Below are positions 42,660 through 51,179 of a stretch of 64,000 nucleotides of DNA, piece by piece. Positions within the stretch are counted from its first letter, which is position 1; every line of letters starts with the position of its first letter. A program made the translations under genes and the position numbers. This DNA comes from Pseudoalteromonas sp. MM1 (lineage in GTDB: Bacteria > Pseudomonadota > Gammaproteobacteria > Enterobacterales > Alteromonadaceae). Under the pieces are notes generated by a model. It did no database searches, was not told the origin of the DNA, and was given only the letters and a program-made list of their open reading frames with translations. The stretch spans positions 1,116,001 to 1,180,000 of the forward strand of contig NZ_AP027922.1 of the NCBI RefSeq assembly GCF_030296835.1, in the 5' to 3' direction.

Positions 42660-44324
42660 TTAATAAAGGTCTTTTAATACAGCTTGTTGCGACTTTGTAC
42701 GTTGAGCTTGGTGCTGCTCAATCATGTTAATAATAGCATTAAGATCGATACTTGCACTGCTATTAGCATAAAGAGCTGATTGTAAACGGTTAACCTGTGC
42801 CGCCAGTTCATCATTATTGATGTTGTGTATTAACGTGTTTATTGCTGCCACTTTTTTGCCCGTAAGCTTAATCGCCACCTCATTTAGTTCGTTATAAAAT
42901 GCATTGAGATTATTTGTTTTAGCTGCATTTTTAAGCGCGCTTAATGAAAGCGGTTGGGCTTTATTTACCGATACACTGGTATTTTTTGGCTCATTTTTAG
43001 TAGAACGGCTTAACCAATAAAAAATTGCAGTAATAATCCATAAAATATAACCAAGTACTGCAACAATAACTAACCACAGCGGTGTTTTATCTTGTGCAGG
43101 TTGAAAGGGGGGAGTTGATGCAGCTAAATTATCAGCTGTAGCAGGTTGTAAATTAGGTTCATTAGGCGCAGCCGAATTAGTATTTGCTAAAGGCTGGGTA
43201 TTTGCCTGCGCACCGCCTGTTACGGTTATTGTACGTTTAGGCAAAGTTGCATAGCTGATGCGCTGCATTTTGGTGTTATACCAAGGTACGGTTATTTCAG
43301 GCAATGTATAGGTGCCCGCTTTTTGCGGTAATAAAGCAAACGACGCAGTTTGCTGAGATACTACGCGGCCATTTCTAACGGCGTTATTAGTTTCAACATC
43401 ATCTGGGTAACTACGAATACCCTCAATGGTATTCATGTTGATTTCTGGCAGCTGCTCTTTAGTTACACCTAGGGCGGTTAGTGTAATTGTACGGGTGATA
43501 GGGGTACCAACTTCTACAGTGTTTTCTTCAGGTTGCCATTGCTCATCAATATTAACTAACTCACTTGGTAGCCATGCGCCTTTATAATTTGCCGGAATAG
43601 GTTTTATTTCAAGTTGCTGATCATCCCCTAAAGCCGACACTTCTAATTGGCGATAGTTTTGCTGTACTCGTCCTTGAAAAGTAGGGCCAACAATGGTGTA
43701 TACACCACTTTTTTGCGGTTGTAGTAAATACTCTCGGGTGATGACTAAATAGCGCTTACCATCAACCAGTTCATAACTTTCTGTTTGCTTACCAAGTTGT
43801 GTAAGCTGTGCATCCTCCATACTTGGCGTGCTTAAGCTGCCATCAAGTAACTCTTTAGCAAGGTAAAGCTTTATAGTGTAAACACCGGCTTCTTGAACAA
43901 ATAACGAGTTGTTAGATAGCTCAGTTTTTAAAAATATATCGTTATTTTTGTCTGCATCGGCTGCACGCTTAGCTACTTTTAACTTAATTGGTTGTGAGCT
44001 TAAACCGGCCACGGTAAAGGCTGGAATGGTGTATTCGCCCTCATTACGGGTCATTAACTTAACAGACCAGGTTGTTTGCTTATTAATACTGCCATTTATA
44101 ATATTGGTGCGCGTACTTAAACTTGTTGGGCCAACGACAAAGTCTTTGAGTAACACCGAGGTGTCGGGTTGCTCACTTTTTATTGTGTCGTCAACTGAAA
44201 TGTTAAGCATAAAAAATTCGCCAGCAAGTACTGGGTTTTTATCTACACTTGCTTCTAATTTGGTGGCGGCCCATGATGGCATCGCACTTAATAGCAATAA
44301 ACAGCAAAATAATCGCATTACCAT
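42660..44324 (-). CDS. batD: BatD-family protein
   Basis: A 554-residue membrane protein with signal peptide (ending SWA), a large periplasmic region of repeated immunoglobulin-like beta domains (AGEFFMLNISVDD, AGVYTIKLYLAKELLDG, GTPITRTITLTALGV, AGTYTLPEITVPWYN), one membrane segment (about 416-437: LWLVIVAVLGYILWIITAIF) and a cytoplasmic tail. These are BatD features. Last gene of the bat cluster proper, overlapping the vWA-TPR gene by 7 bases. Function is attached to the Bat complex of the envelope and oxidative/aerotolerance phenotypes; exact mechanism unknown. Confidence 0.85.
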   Translation of the reverse strand: MVMRLFCCLLLLSAMPSWAATKLEASVDKNPVLAGEFFMLNISVDDTIKSEQPDTSVLLKDFVVGPTSLSTRTNIINGSINKQTTWSVKLMTRNEGEYTIPAFTVAGLSSQPIKLKVAKRAADADKNNDIFLKTELSNNSLFVQEAGVYTIKLYLAKELLDGSLSTPSMEDAQLTQLGKQTESYELVDGKRYLVITREYLLQPQKSGVYTIVGPTFQGRVQQNYRQLEVSALGDDQQLEIKPIPANYKGAWLPSELVNIDEQWQPEENTVEVGTPITRTITLTALGVTKEQLPEINMNTIEGIRSYPDDVETNNAVRNGRVVSQQTASFALLPQKAGTYTLPEITVPWYNTKMQRISYATLPKRTITVTGGAQANTQPLANTNSAAPNEPNLQPATADNLAASTPPFQPAQDKTPLWLVIVAVLGYILWIITAIFYWLSRSTKNEPKNTSVSVNKAQPLSLSALKNAAKTNNLNAFYNELNEVAIKLTGKKVAAINTLIHNINNDELAAQVNRLQSALYANSSASIDLNAIINMIEQHQAQRTKSQQAVLKDLY

Positions 44325-46219
44325 GATTTTTCTACTCCTGTAGGGCGACGTTGATATTGTCTTTTTTGGGCTTCTAATTGCATTTTATTCCGTAATAAAA
44401 TTGCCGGGTCGTCCGGTACTTTTCTTAATAACTGGTTAAGCTGCTGCGCTTTTTCTTTCTCTTCGTTGGTGAGCTCACGGGTTTGTGCTTGCGCGGCTTG
44501 TTGCTCGGCGTTTTGCTTCTGCTCATCTGTTAACGTTTGCTGCTGCGCTGCTTGTGGCTGAGCATTTTGAGCCTGTTCTTCGTTTGTTTGCTCAGGCTGT
44601 TTTTGCTCTTGATTAGCCTCTGGCTGAGTTTGTAGTTCTGGCTCGTTTTGTTTATCTGATTGTGAACCTGAGTCAGCACTTTGTTGGTCTTGCTCAGTGT
44701 TAGACTCATCACTTGGTTCACCTTGCTGATCTTGCGATTGCTCGCCTTTACTTTGCTCTGATTGAGAATCGCTATTTTCACCTTGTTGGCTTTGGTCAGG
44801 TTGCTGATTGTTTTGCTGCTCATTTTGATCAGATTGCTGCTGGTTGTCTTGCGAATCCCCTTCTTGCTGTTGCTGTTGTTGCTCGAGCAATTGCTCAACC
44901 AAAGCTTGGTTATCAGCGGCTTCACTAAAGTTAGGTTGTAGCGTTTGTGCTTGTTTATAAGCATCTATGGCTTGTTCAAGCTGTCCTGATTTGGCAAGCG
45001 CGTTGGCATAGTTATAAAAACCAGCGGCTGATTTATCTTTACTAAAGGCTTCTCGTGCGGCATCAAAATTACCTTGTTGGTACAACGCGGCCCCTTTTAA
45101 ACTGCTTGAGTCGGCATTGGCGGCCTGCTCAAAGTCTTTATTTTTATAAGCATCAAGCGCTTGCTGATCAGTATTTTTAAAAAAGGAGGGGAGCTCTAAT
45201 GCACTTGCCTGCTGGGTTGGCAAAACGCTGAGTACTAAAAAGGCTCCTACAAATGCTGCACTTCTAAATAAATAAAGGCCTAGGGGCAGCAAAATAAGTA
45301 ACCCATAAATACCTGCGTCTATACGCCACAGGACATGGCTTTGTTTTTCATCTTTTAATAACTCAGTATTGGCACTTGGTGCAAAAGTGGCTATGTCACT
45401 GCTGCTTGGTTGGTAAAGGGCAAATTTTCCTCCACTGCGGGTCGCTAGGCTTTTTAAGCGGCTTATGTTAATGGTGGGAATGACTATTTGACCGTAGCTG
45501 TCTTTTAAAAAACCGCCTTCAGGTAATTTAATTGGCGCGCCTTGCTCTGTGCCTACGCCATAAATATTTAGCCGATAAGGGGCGTTACTGGTAAAGCTAG
45601 TAATATCGCTTTGCTCTTCTTGGTCTATGCCATCGGTAACTAATATGATATCGCCATCAATATAGCCTGCTTGCGTTAAAAGTTCCTTTGCCATATCAAG
45701 GCCAGCTAAAACATTCGAGCCTTTATCAGGCATAATGTCGGGGCTTAAACTCGGAATTAAGTTGCTAAGTGTAGTGGCATCGTTTGTGAGTGGCGAAATG
45801 ATATAGGCACTTCCAGCATAGGCAACTAAAGCCGTGTCGCCTTCTTTAAACAGCTCAATCATATCGAGAGCTTTAAAGCGCGATTGCATTAAACGGTTTG
45901 GTACTATATCGGTACTGTACATTGAGTACGACATATCCATTACAATCACCCGAGCACTTTTACTTTGAAATACAGGGACCTGTTTTTCTTCAAAGCTAGG
46001 GCCCGCACTAAAAATAATCGCTAAACAGCAAAATACAGCGACCAGCCAAAGTGGTTGGCTGGCTTTAGTGTTTGACTCGCTCATAATAAATTGCGCCAAA
46101 TGAGGGGCTATTAGATTATCTGCACTTTGTTTTTTATGCTTAATAAAGGCTATAAAAAACAATGCAAGTGCTGGTATTAAAAGCCACAAAACAGCAGGGC
46201 GAATAAATTCGAAATCCAT
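44318..46219 (-). CDS. BatB/BatC-like fusion: membrane vWA domain plus TPR and Gln-rich tail
   Basis: A 633-residue protein. Two membrane segments flank the start (8-28, 57-75), then a vWA domain (about 87-285) with an intact MIDAS motif (DMSYSMYSTD) and VTDGIDQ, more membrane segments (about 300-340), then TPR repeats (LKGAALYQQGNFDAAREAFS; AIDAYKQAQTLQPNFSEAAD). The C-terminal part (about 430-600) is extremely rich in Gln, Ser, Asp and Glu. BatB and BatC are separate genes in some bacteria, so this is a fusion. It overlaps batA by one base and batD by 7. Alternative frames through the Gln-rich part are shadows. Confidence 0.85.
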   Translation of the reverse strand: MDFEFIRPAVLWLLIPALALFFIAFIKHKKQSADNLIAPHLAQFIMSESNTKASQPLWLVAVFCCLAIIFSAGPSFEEKQVPVFQSKSARVIVMDMSYSMYSTDIVPNRLMQSRFKALDMIELFKEGDTALVAYAGSAYIISPLTNDATTLSNLIPSLSPDIMPDKGSNVLAGLDMAKELLTQAGYIDGDIILVTDGIDQEEQSDITSFTSNAPYRLNIYGVGTEQGAPIKLPEGGFLKDSYGQIVIPTINISRLKSLATRSGGKFALYQPSSSDIATFAPSANTELLKDEKQSHVLWRIDAGIYGLLILLPLGLYLFRSAAFVGAFLVLSVLPTQQASALELPSFFKNTDQQALDAYKNKDFEQAANADSSSLKGAALYQQGNFDAAREAFSKDKSAAGFYNYANALAKSGQLEQAIDAYKQAQTLQPNFSEAADNQALVEQLLEQQQQQQEGDSQDNQQQSDQNEQQNNQQPDQSQQGENSDSQSEQSKGEQSQDQQGEPSDESNTEQDQQSADSGSQSDKQNEPELQTQPEANQEQKQPEQTNEEQAQNAQPQAAQQQTLTDEQKQNAEQQAAQAQTRELTNEEKEKAQQLNQLLRKVPDDPAILLRNKMQLEAQKRQYQRRPTGVEKSW

Positions 46220-47205
46220 TAGTTAGGCTCCTTTAATGCACGTAAGGTGCTTAACATTATTTTTAAACTAATGAGTAAAATAGCAATAAGCAGTGGGTAA
46301 TAAAACAATGAGCTTTGCGGGCGAAATGTTTGCTCATCTGCGCTAATTGGCTCTAACTTATCAAGCTCAGCGTAAATTTGCTGAAGGCCCGCTACATCTT
46401 TGGCTCTAAAATATAACCCACCAGTTTGATTAGCAATGTCTTTTAACAAGCTTTCATCTAAGCTGCCCCCACTCATACCACCCATATTAAATAGGCTAAA
46501 GCCGCGGGGGTTATCTGAGCCAACACCTATGGTATATACTTTTATGCCTTCTTCACGGGCAAGGAGTAGGGCATCTTCAGGTTTTAAATTACCTGCGGTG
46601 TTTTGGCCATCGGTTAATAGCACTACAATACGGTTACTTTTATCTTTATTAGCAAAACGTTTTACCGATAAGCCTAGCGCATCGCCAATAGCCGTGGCAC
46701 GCCCAACTAAGCCTATTTGAGACTCGCTGAGCATTTTACTTACGGTTTTAACATCGCGAGTCAGTGGCGTTTGTAAAAATGCGGTGTCGCCAAATAATAT
46801 CAGGCCTAACCTGTCGCCTTGGCGCTGCTCTATAAAGTCACTCAATACGGCTTTTACCATAGTGAGACGGTCAACATATTGGCCGTTGTAGGCCATGTCT
46901 TGTTCGGTCATTGAGCCAGATAAATCAACCGCAAGCATGATATCGCGCCCTTCATTAGGTAATGAAATAGGCTCATCTAACCATGTTGGATTTGCAGCCG
47001 CTGTCACCAGTAATAACCATAAAACCCATTCAAAAGCACTTAACTTGCGTGCGCCTTGTTCAAGGTTGTGCATGGTTAAGTTGTGTTTGGCAAAGCTAGG
47101 GATACGAAGGCGTGTTTGTGCGCTAGTTGCAGCCGGTTTTAATAATAAAAGTAATAAAGGCAGAGGTAGTAATAAAAACAACCATGGCCAGCTAAATTCA
47201 AACAT
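46219..47205 (-). CDS. batA: BatA-family vWA-domain membrane protein
   Basis: A 328-residue protein. It has N-terminal membrane segments (about 8-24 and 60-75), a vWA domain (about 88-285) with MIDAS DLSGSM and VLLTDGQNTAG, and a C-terminal membrane segment (FYYPLLIAILLISLKIML). The neighbour BatB/C protein has the same fold, so they probably form a complex in the inner membrane. It overlaps the DUF4381 gene by 8 bases and the BatB/C gene by one, a tightly coupled operon. Confidence 0.9.
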   Translation of the reverse strand: MFEFSWPWLFLLLPLPLLLLLLKPAATSAQTRLRIPSFAKHNLTMHNLEQGARKLSAFEWVLWLLLVTAAANPTWLDEPISLPNEGRDIMLAVDLSGSMTEQDMAYNGQYVDRLTMVKAVLSDFIEQRQGDRLGLILFGDTAFLQTPLTRDVKTVSKMLSESQIGLVGRATAIGDALGLSVKRFANKDKSNRIVVLLTDGQNTAGNLKPEDALLLAREEGIKVYTIGVGSDNPRGFSLFNMGGMSGGSLDESLLKDIANQTGGLYFRAKDVAGLQQIYAELDKLEPISADEQTFRPQSSLFYYPLLIAILLISLKIMLSTLRALKEPN

Positions 47206-47632
47206 GCACTGGCTCCTTTAGCTTAAATTGCTTTATGCCTAGGCGTAATTTTTCGTTAAGCGCGTCATTGGTGTGTTCGGCATTATAAAGGCTGAGTATT
47301 TCTTGTTCGCTAAAGCTTAAGCCGGTTAACGCATTAAGCGTATTGCACCAATTAGTTGTAGATTGTGCAGCTAGGCGTTTATCGTAATACTCTATTACTA
47401 AGCGCTTTAAAATAATATGAAGCGTTTGCGCGCTTTGCTCTTTGTGGCTTAAATCGATTGCGTAGCGCTTGGGCTTTTTAAAATTATAATTTTTGTAAAA
47501 CCAAAAAGCAGCTGCGCAGATTGCTATAAATAGGACCGTAATAATAACCCACCAAGCAGGGGCGAGTGGCCACCAACTTACTTGGCTTGGTGCTATTATG
47601 TCGTGCAGGCCGTCGAGTGGATTGGGTTGCAT
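47198..47632 (-). CDS. DUF4381 membrane protein of the MoxR-Bat operon
   Basis: A 144-residue protein with one membrane segment (about 22-46: PAWWVIITVLFIAICAAAFW) preceded by the family motif PLDGLHDIIAPSQVSWWPLAP, and a cytoplasmic tail (LHIILKRLVIEYYDKRLAAQ). DUF4381 proteins occur only in such operons, between DUF58 and BatA genes, and probably connect them. No enzymatic motif. Confidence 0.85.
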   Translation of the reverse strand: MQPNPLDGLHDIIAPSQVSWWPLAPAWWVIITVLFIAICAAAFWFYKNYNFKKPKRYAIDLSHKEQSAQTLHIILKRLVIEYYDKRLAAQSTTNWCNTLNALTGLSFSEQEILSLYNAEHTNDALNEKLRLGIKQFKLKEPVHV

Positions 47633-47634
47633 GG

Positions 47635-48579
47635 TTATTTTCTCACTAATTGCAGTTCAAGTGGGCTGGCTGCATTGAATGATATTAAATTAAGGCCTGA
47701 TTTAGTTAAGCGATTTAGACGCGTGCTAAATGAGAGTTCGGCATTTTTTGCAAAGCGTTCTCTAAAACTGTTATCCATAAGCGGCAACGCAAAATCTTGG
47801 CCGTTGGCATTAACAGTGACAGTGTTTTTAAACGCAGGGAGCTGATGCTCAAACGGATCACTTATATGACAGCCTATTAATTCGCAGTGGCGGCTTAAAA
47901 TTTCTAATTGCTTAAAGCTTGCATCATCTAAGGCATTAAAGTCAGAGACTAAATACACTAAGCTGCCAGGTTTAGCTAAGTGGTTAAGGCGTTTTAAATT
48001 ATCGCTAAAGTTGTTAGAGGCTTGTTTGTCTATATTGTTAAGTGCTTGCTGGTGGTTGTCGCATAGGTTATGGCAAAGTTTAAGAACGGCTTTTTCGCGT
48101 GCGCTGGGTTTTAGCTCTAAATGCGAGTGCTGGTTAAACACAATGCCACCAATTCTATCCCCGCGTTGACACGCTGACCACGCAACTAGCGCACTAATGT
48201 GCGCAGCCTGTACCGACTTAAGCAGCAACTTTGAACCAAATAGCATAGAGTTTGAAAAATCAGTAAATACAAAAACAGGGCGCTCTTTTTCTTCTTGAAA
48301 AAGCTTTGTATGGGTTTCACCGGTACGCGCTGTTACTCGCCAGTCAATAGAGCGAATATCATCGCCTTGCTGGTAATGGCGTACTTCGGCAAACTCCATG
48401 CCTCGGCCTTTGTGTGGCGCAAGGTATTGCCCTGTTAAACTGTTTTTAATTTTAACTTTTGGTGCAAGCTCGAGTAACTGCGCTTTGGCTTTGTAATACA
48501 TCAGCTCTTTTAGCGCTAAATTTACACCGTGGCTGTGGCTTTCTTTAAGCCACGCCTGAGGGTCTAATTGTTTTTGCAT
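47635..48579 (-). CDS. DUF58-domain protein (vWA-like)
   Basis: A 314-residue protein with the DUF58 signature GRGMEFAEVRHYQQGDDIRS followed by IDWRVTARTGETHTKLF, and a vWA-like segment VFVFTDFSNSMLFGSK. It begins 3 bases after the MoxR gene stop and is 2 bases before DUF4381. MoxR ATPases are thought to act on the vWA/DUF58 partners as chaperones; the client here is not known. Confidence 0.9.
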   Translation of the reverse strand: MQKQLDPQAWLKESHSHGVNLALKELMYYKAKAQLLELAPKVKIKNSLTGQYLAPHKGRGMEFAEVRHYQQGDDIRSIDWRVTARTGETHTKLFQEEKERPVFVFTDFSNSMLFGSKLLLKSVQAAHISALVAWSACQRGDRIGGIVFNQHSHLELKPSAREKAVLKLCHNLCDNHQQALNNIDKQASNNFSDNLKRLNHLAKPGSLVYLVSDFNALDDASFKQLEILSRHCELIGCHISDPFEHQLPAFKNTVTVNANGQDFALPLMDNSFRERFAKNAELSFSTRLNRLTKSGLNLISFNAASPLELQLVRK

Positions 48580-48582
48580 AAC

Positions 48583-49539
48583 TTAAGGTACGGCTACAAG
48601 TTCAACAATTCGGCTTATTACCAGATCTTTAGTAATGCCATCGGCCTGTGCTTCGTAGCTTAAAATAATACGGTGGCGCAGTACATTGTGTACAACGGCT
48701 TGAATGTCATCAGGAGCGACAAAATCGCGACCATGTAACCAAGCGTGAGCACGGGCACATTTATCCAGTGCAATGGTGGCACGTGGGCTTGCGCCAAACT
48801 CAATCCAACGACCAAGTTGTTCATCAAATTTAGCGCCTTCACGAGTGGCAATAATAAGCTGTACTAAATATTGCTCAAGCGGCTCGGCTAAATACAACCC
48901 TAAAATAGCTTGGCGAGCGGCAAATAAGTCGCTTTGGGGGATTTGCTGCATTACCGCTTGGTGTTCATTAAGCGCTTCACCACGGGTTAACCGCAGTATA
49001 TCTAGCTCGTGCTCTGCACCTGGGTAATCAATGCTTAAATGTAATAAAAAGCGGTCAAGCTGTGCCTCTGGTAGTGGGTAAGTCCCTTCTTGCTCAAGCG
49101 GGTTTTGAGTTGCCATTACCATAAATAAATCGCTCAGCGGGTAGGTGTTTTTACCAACCGTTACCTGGCGCTCCGCCATGGCTTCTAGTAGCGCTGATTG
49201 TACCTTTGCTGGGGCACGGTTAATTTCGTCGGCTAAAATAAGGTTATGAAAAAGTGGGCCTTTTTCAAACACAAATTCGCTAGTTTGTTGGCGGTAAATA
49301 TCGGTACCGGTTACATCGGCAGGTAATAAATCAGGCGTAAATTGTACGCGCTGAAACGAGCCTTCAATCCCTTTAGCGAGCGCATTTACAGCACGCGTTT
49401 TTGCAAGCCCAGGCGGGCCTTCTACCAATAAATGGCCATCAGCTAAAATGGCAATAAGGAGTGCTTGAGTAAGCTCTGGCTGGCCAATAATTTGTGTATC
49501 TAAGTACGTTTTTAATTGTTTGAATGCGTTAGCTGCCAT
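48583..49539 (-). CDS. MoxR-family AAA+ ATPase
   Basis: A 318-residue AAA+ protein with Walker A GPPGLAKTR (about 40-47), Walker B LILADEINRAP, sensor-1 VMATQNPLEQEGTYPLPEAQ and sensor-2 GASPRATIAL, as in AAA_3/MoxR ATPases. It is the first gene of a run transcribed toward lower coordinates: DUF58, DUF4381, BatA, BatB/C and BatD, and possibly the sigma/anti-sigma pair. MoxR proteins help mature or activate vWA proteins. Divergent from fadI, sharing a 329-base region. Confidence 0.93.
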   Translation of the reverse strand: MAANAFKQLKTYLDTQIIGQPELTQALLIAILADGHLLVEGPPGLAKTRAVNALAKGIEGSFQRVQFTPDLLPADVTGTDIYRQQTSEFVFEKGPLFHNLILADEINRAPAKVQSALLEAMAERQVTVGKNTYPLSDLFMVMATQNPLEQEGTYPLPEAQLDRFLLHLSIDYPGAEHELDILRLTRGEALNEHQAVMQQIPQSDLFAARQAILGLYLAEPLEQYLVQLIIATREGAKFDEQLGRWIEFGASPRATIALDKCARAHAWLHGRDFVAPDDIQAVVHNVLRHRIILSYEAQADGITKDLVISRIVELVAVP

Positions 49540-49837
49540 AATAAATAGACTTCCTCGTCAGCTTGGTTTGTACCTAATTTATTTTAGGTGATTAATACTG
49601 ACCTAGTTATAAGGTTTATAAGTGAGTAACTCAAGAGTTAGACTGTATTTTTAAAAATAGTTCGTTATTTTTTAACGGTTTTTAGCGTACCACAAAACTT
49701 TGTAAAAACGCGCAAAAAAGCCTATTGTGGTAGTCGATATTAAGCACTATGTGTATATATACCTTTAGTGCTTTTGTATAAATTTGTGTTTATCTATTGG
49801 CTTTAGCACACGGGTTGTTTAGAATCGAGGAAAACAA

Positions 49838-49852
49838 ACAGGTCAGACCTGT
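49838..49852 (+). promoter_or_regulatory. FadR-type operator upstream of fadIJ
   Basis: ACAGGTC-A-GACCTGT is a perfect 7-bp palindrome about a single base, with the core GGTCNGACC of FadR sites. It lies 16 bases before the fadI start, next to the GGGAG ribosome-binding region, and so downstream of a likely TATAAA at about 49776. It is absent from the moxR side. FadR (acyl-CoA-responsive) would repress fadIJ; other GntR-type regulators cannot be excluded. Confidence 0.7.
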
Positions 49853-49868
49853 CAGCGGGAGAGCATAA

Positions 49869-51179
49869 ATGTCTGAGCAAAACATACTAAAAACACCAAA
49901 GGGCGACCGTATTGCCATCGTTAGCGGCTTGCGTACACCTTTTGCAAAACAAGCAACAGCGTTTCACCATGTACCAGCCCTTGATATGGGTAAGCTGGTG
50001 GTTAACGAAATGCTTGAACGATTAAATTTCGACAAGTCAGAAATCGATCAACTTGTATTTGGTCAAGTAGTGCAAATGCCAGAAGCGCCAAATATTGCAC
50101 GTGAAATTGTATTGGGTACGGGTATGCCAGTTGGTGTAGACGCGTATTCTGTATCGCGCGCTTGTGCTACCAGCTTTCAGGCCATTGCTAATGTAGCTGA
50201 GTCTATTATGGCAGGCTCTGTAAATGTAGGTATTGCCGGTGGCGCCGACTCATCTTCAGTGTTACCTATTGGTGTAAGTAAAAAATTGGCAGGCAGCTTA
50301 GTTGATTTAAACAAAGCACGTACATTAGGCCAGCGTTTACAAATTTTTTCAAAACTGCGTTTAAAAGATCTATTACCAGTACCGCCTGCGGTTGCTGAAT
50401 ACTCAACAGGCCTTTCAATGGGGCAAACTGCTGAGCAAATGGCTAAAACACATAACATAAGCCGTGAAGATCAAGATGCACTTGCCCATCGCTCGCATTC
50501 ACTTGCAACCCAAGCATGGGCCGATGGCAAGTTAAAAGACGAAGTAATGACAGCGCACTTACCGCCATACAAAAGCTTTATTGAAGAAGATAATAACATT
50601 CGTAAAAACTCTACCGTTGAAGGCTACGCTAAGCTTAAACCGGTATTTGATCGCCAACATGGCTCAGTTACCGCGGCAAATGCGACACCATTGACCGATG
50701 GTGCAGCAGCGGTACTGATGATGAGCGAAAGCAAAGCAAAAGCACTAGGCTACGAAATTTTAGGTTATGTACGCAGCTTTGCGTTTTCGGCAATTGGTGT
50801 AGAACAAGATATGCTAATGGGCCCTGCACATTCAACGCCTATCGCACTTGATAGGGCAGGTATTACGCTTGCTGATTTAGATTTAATTGAAATGCACGAA
50901 GCATTTGCAGCACAAGCGCTGGCTAACATGAAAATGTTTGCATCAGATAAGTTTGCGCAAGAAAAACTTGGTCGTAGCAAAGCAATTGGCGAAATTAACA
51001 TGGATAAGTTTAACGTTAACGGCGGCTCTTTAGCATATGGTCACCCATTTGCTGCAACAGGTGCTCGCTTAATTACGCAAAGCTTACACGAGCTTAAACG
51101 TCGTGGTGGCGGTTTAGCATTAACAACAGCGTGTGCTGCTGGTGGTTTAGGTGCAGCCTTTGTATTGGAGAGCGCGTAA
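49869..51179 (+). CDS. fadI: Acetyl-CoA C-acyltransferase FadI (3-ketoacyl-CoA thiolase)
   Basis: A 436-residue thiolase (E. coli FadI: 436). The active Cys is in [10 protein letters not shown] (about residue 98), and the C-terminus has [19 protein letters not shown] and [11 protein letters not shown] with the catalytic His and second Cys. It cleaves 3-ketoacyl-CoA in the anaerobic/auxiliary beta-oxidation complex with FadJ. Its stop overlaps the fadJ start by one base. FadR-type palindrome just upstream. Confidence 0.96.
   Translation: MSEQNILKTPKGDRIAIVSGLRTPFAKQATAFHHVPALDMGKLVVNEMLERLNFDKSEIDQLVFGQVVQMPEAPNIAREIVLGTGMPVGVDAYSVSRACATSFQAIANVAESIMAGSVNVGIAGGADSSSVLPIGVSKKLAGSLVDLNKARTLGQRLQIFSKLRLKDLLPVPPAVAEYSTGLSMGQTAEQMAKTHNISREDQDALAHRSHSLATQAWADGKLKDEVMTAHLPPYKSFIEEDNNIRKNSTVEGYAKLKPVFDRQHGSVTAANATPLTDGAAAVLMMSESKAKALGYEILGYVRSFAFSAIGVEQDMLMGPAHSTPIALDRAGITLADLDLIEMHEAFAAQALANMKMFASDKFAQEKLGRSKAIGEINMDKFNVNGGSLAYGHPFAATGARLITQSLHELKRRGGGLALTTACAAGGLGAAFVLESA

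Noticed and set aside
44530..44964. 144-codon alternative frame in the Gln-rich part of the BatB/C gene, and a CRISPR-like look of the repeated CAG/CAA DNA
   Set aside because: The repeats are irregular codons of a low-complexity protein tail without unique spacers; the other frame is a by-product.
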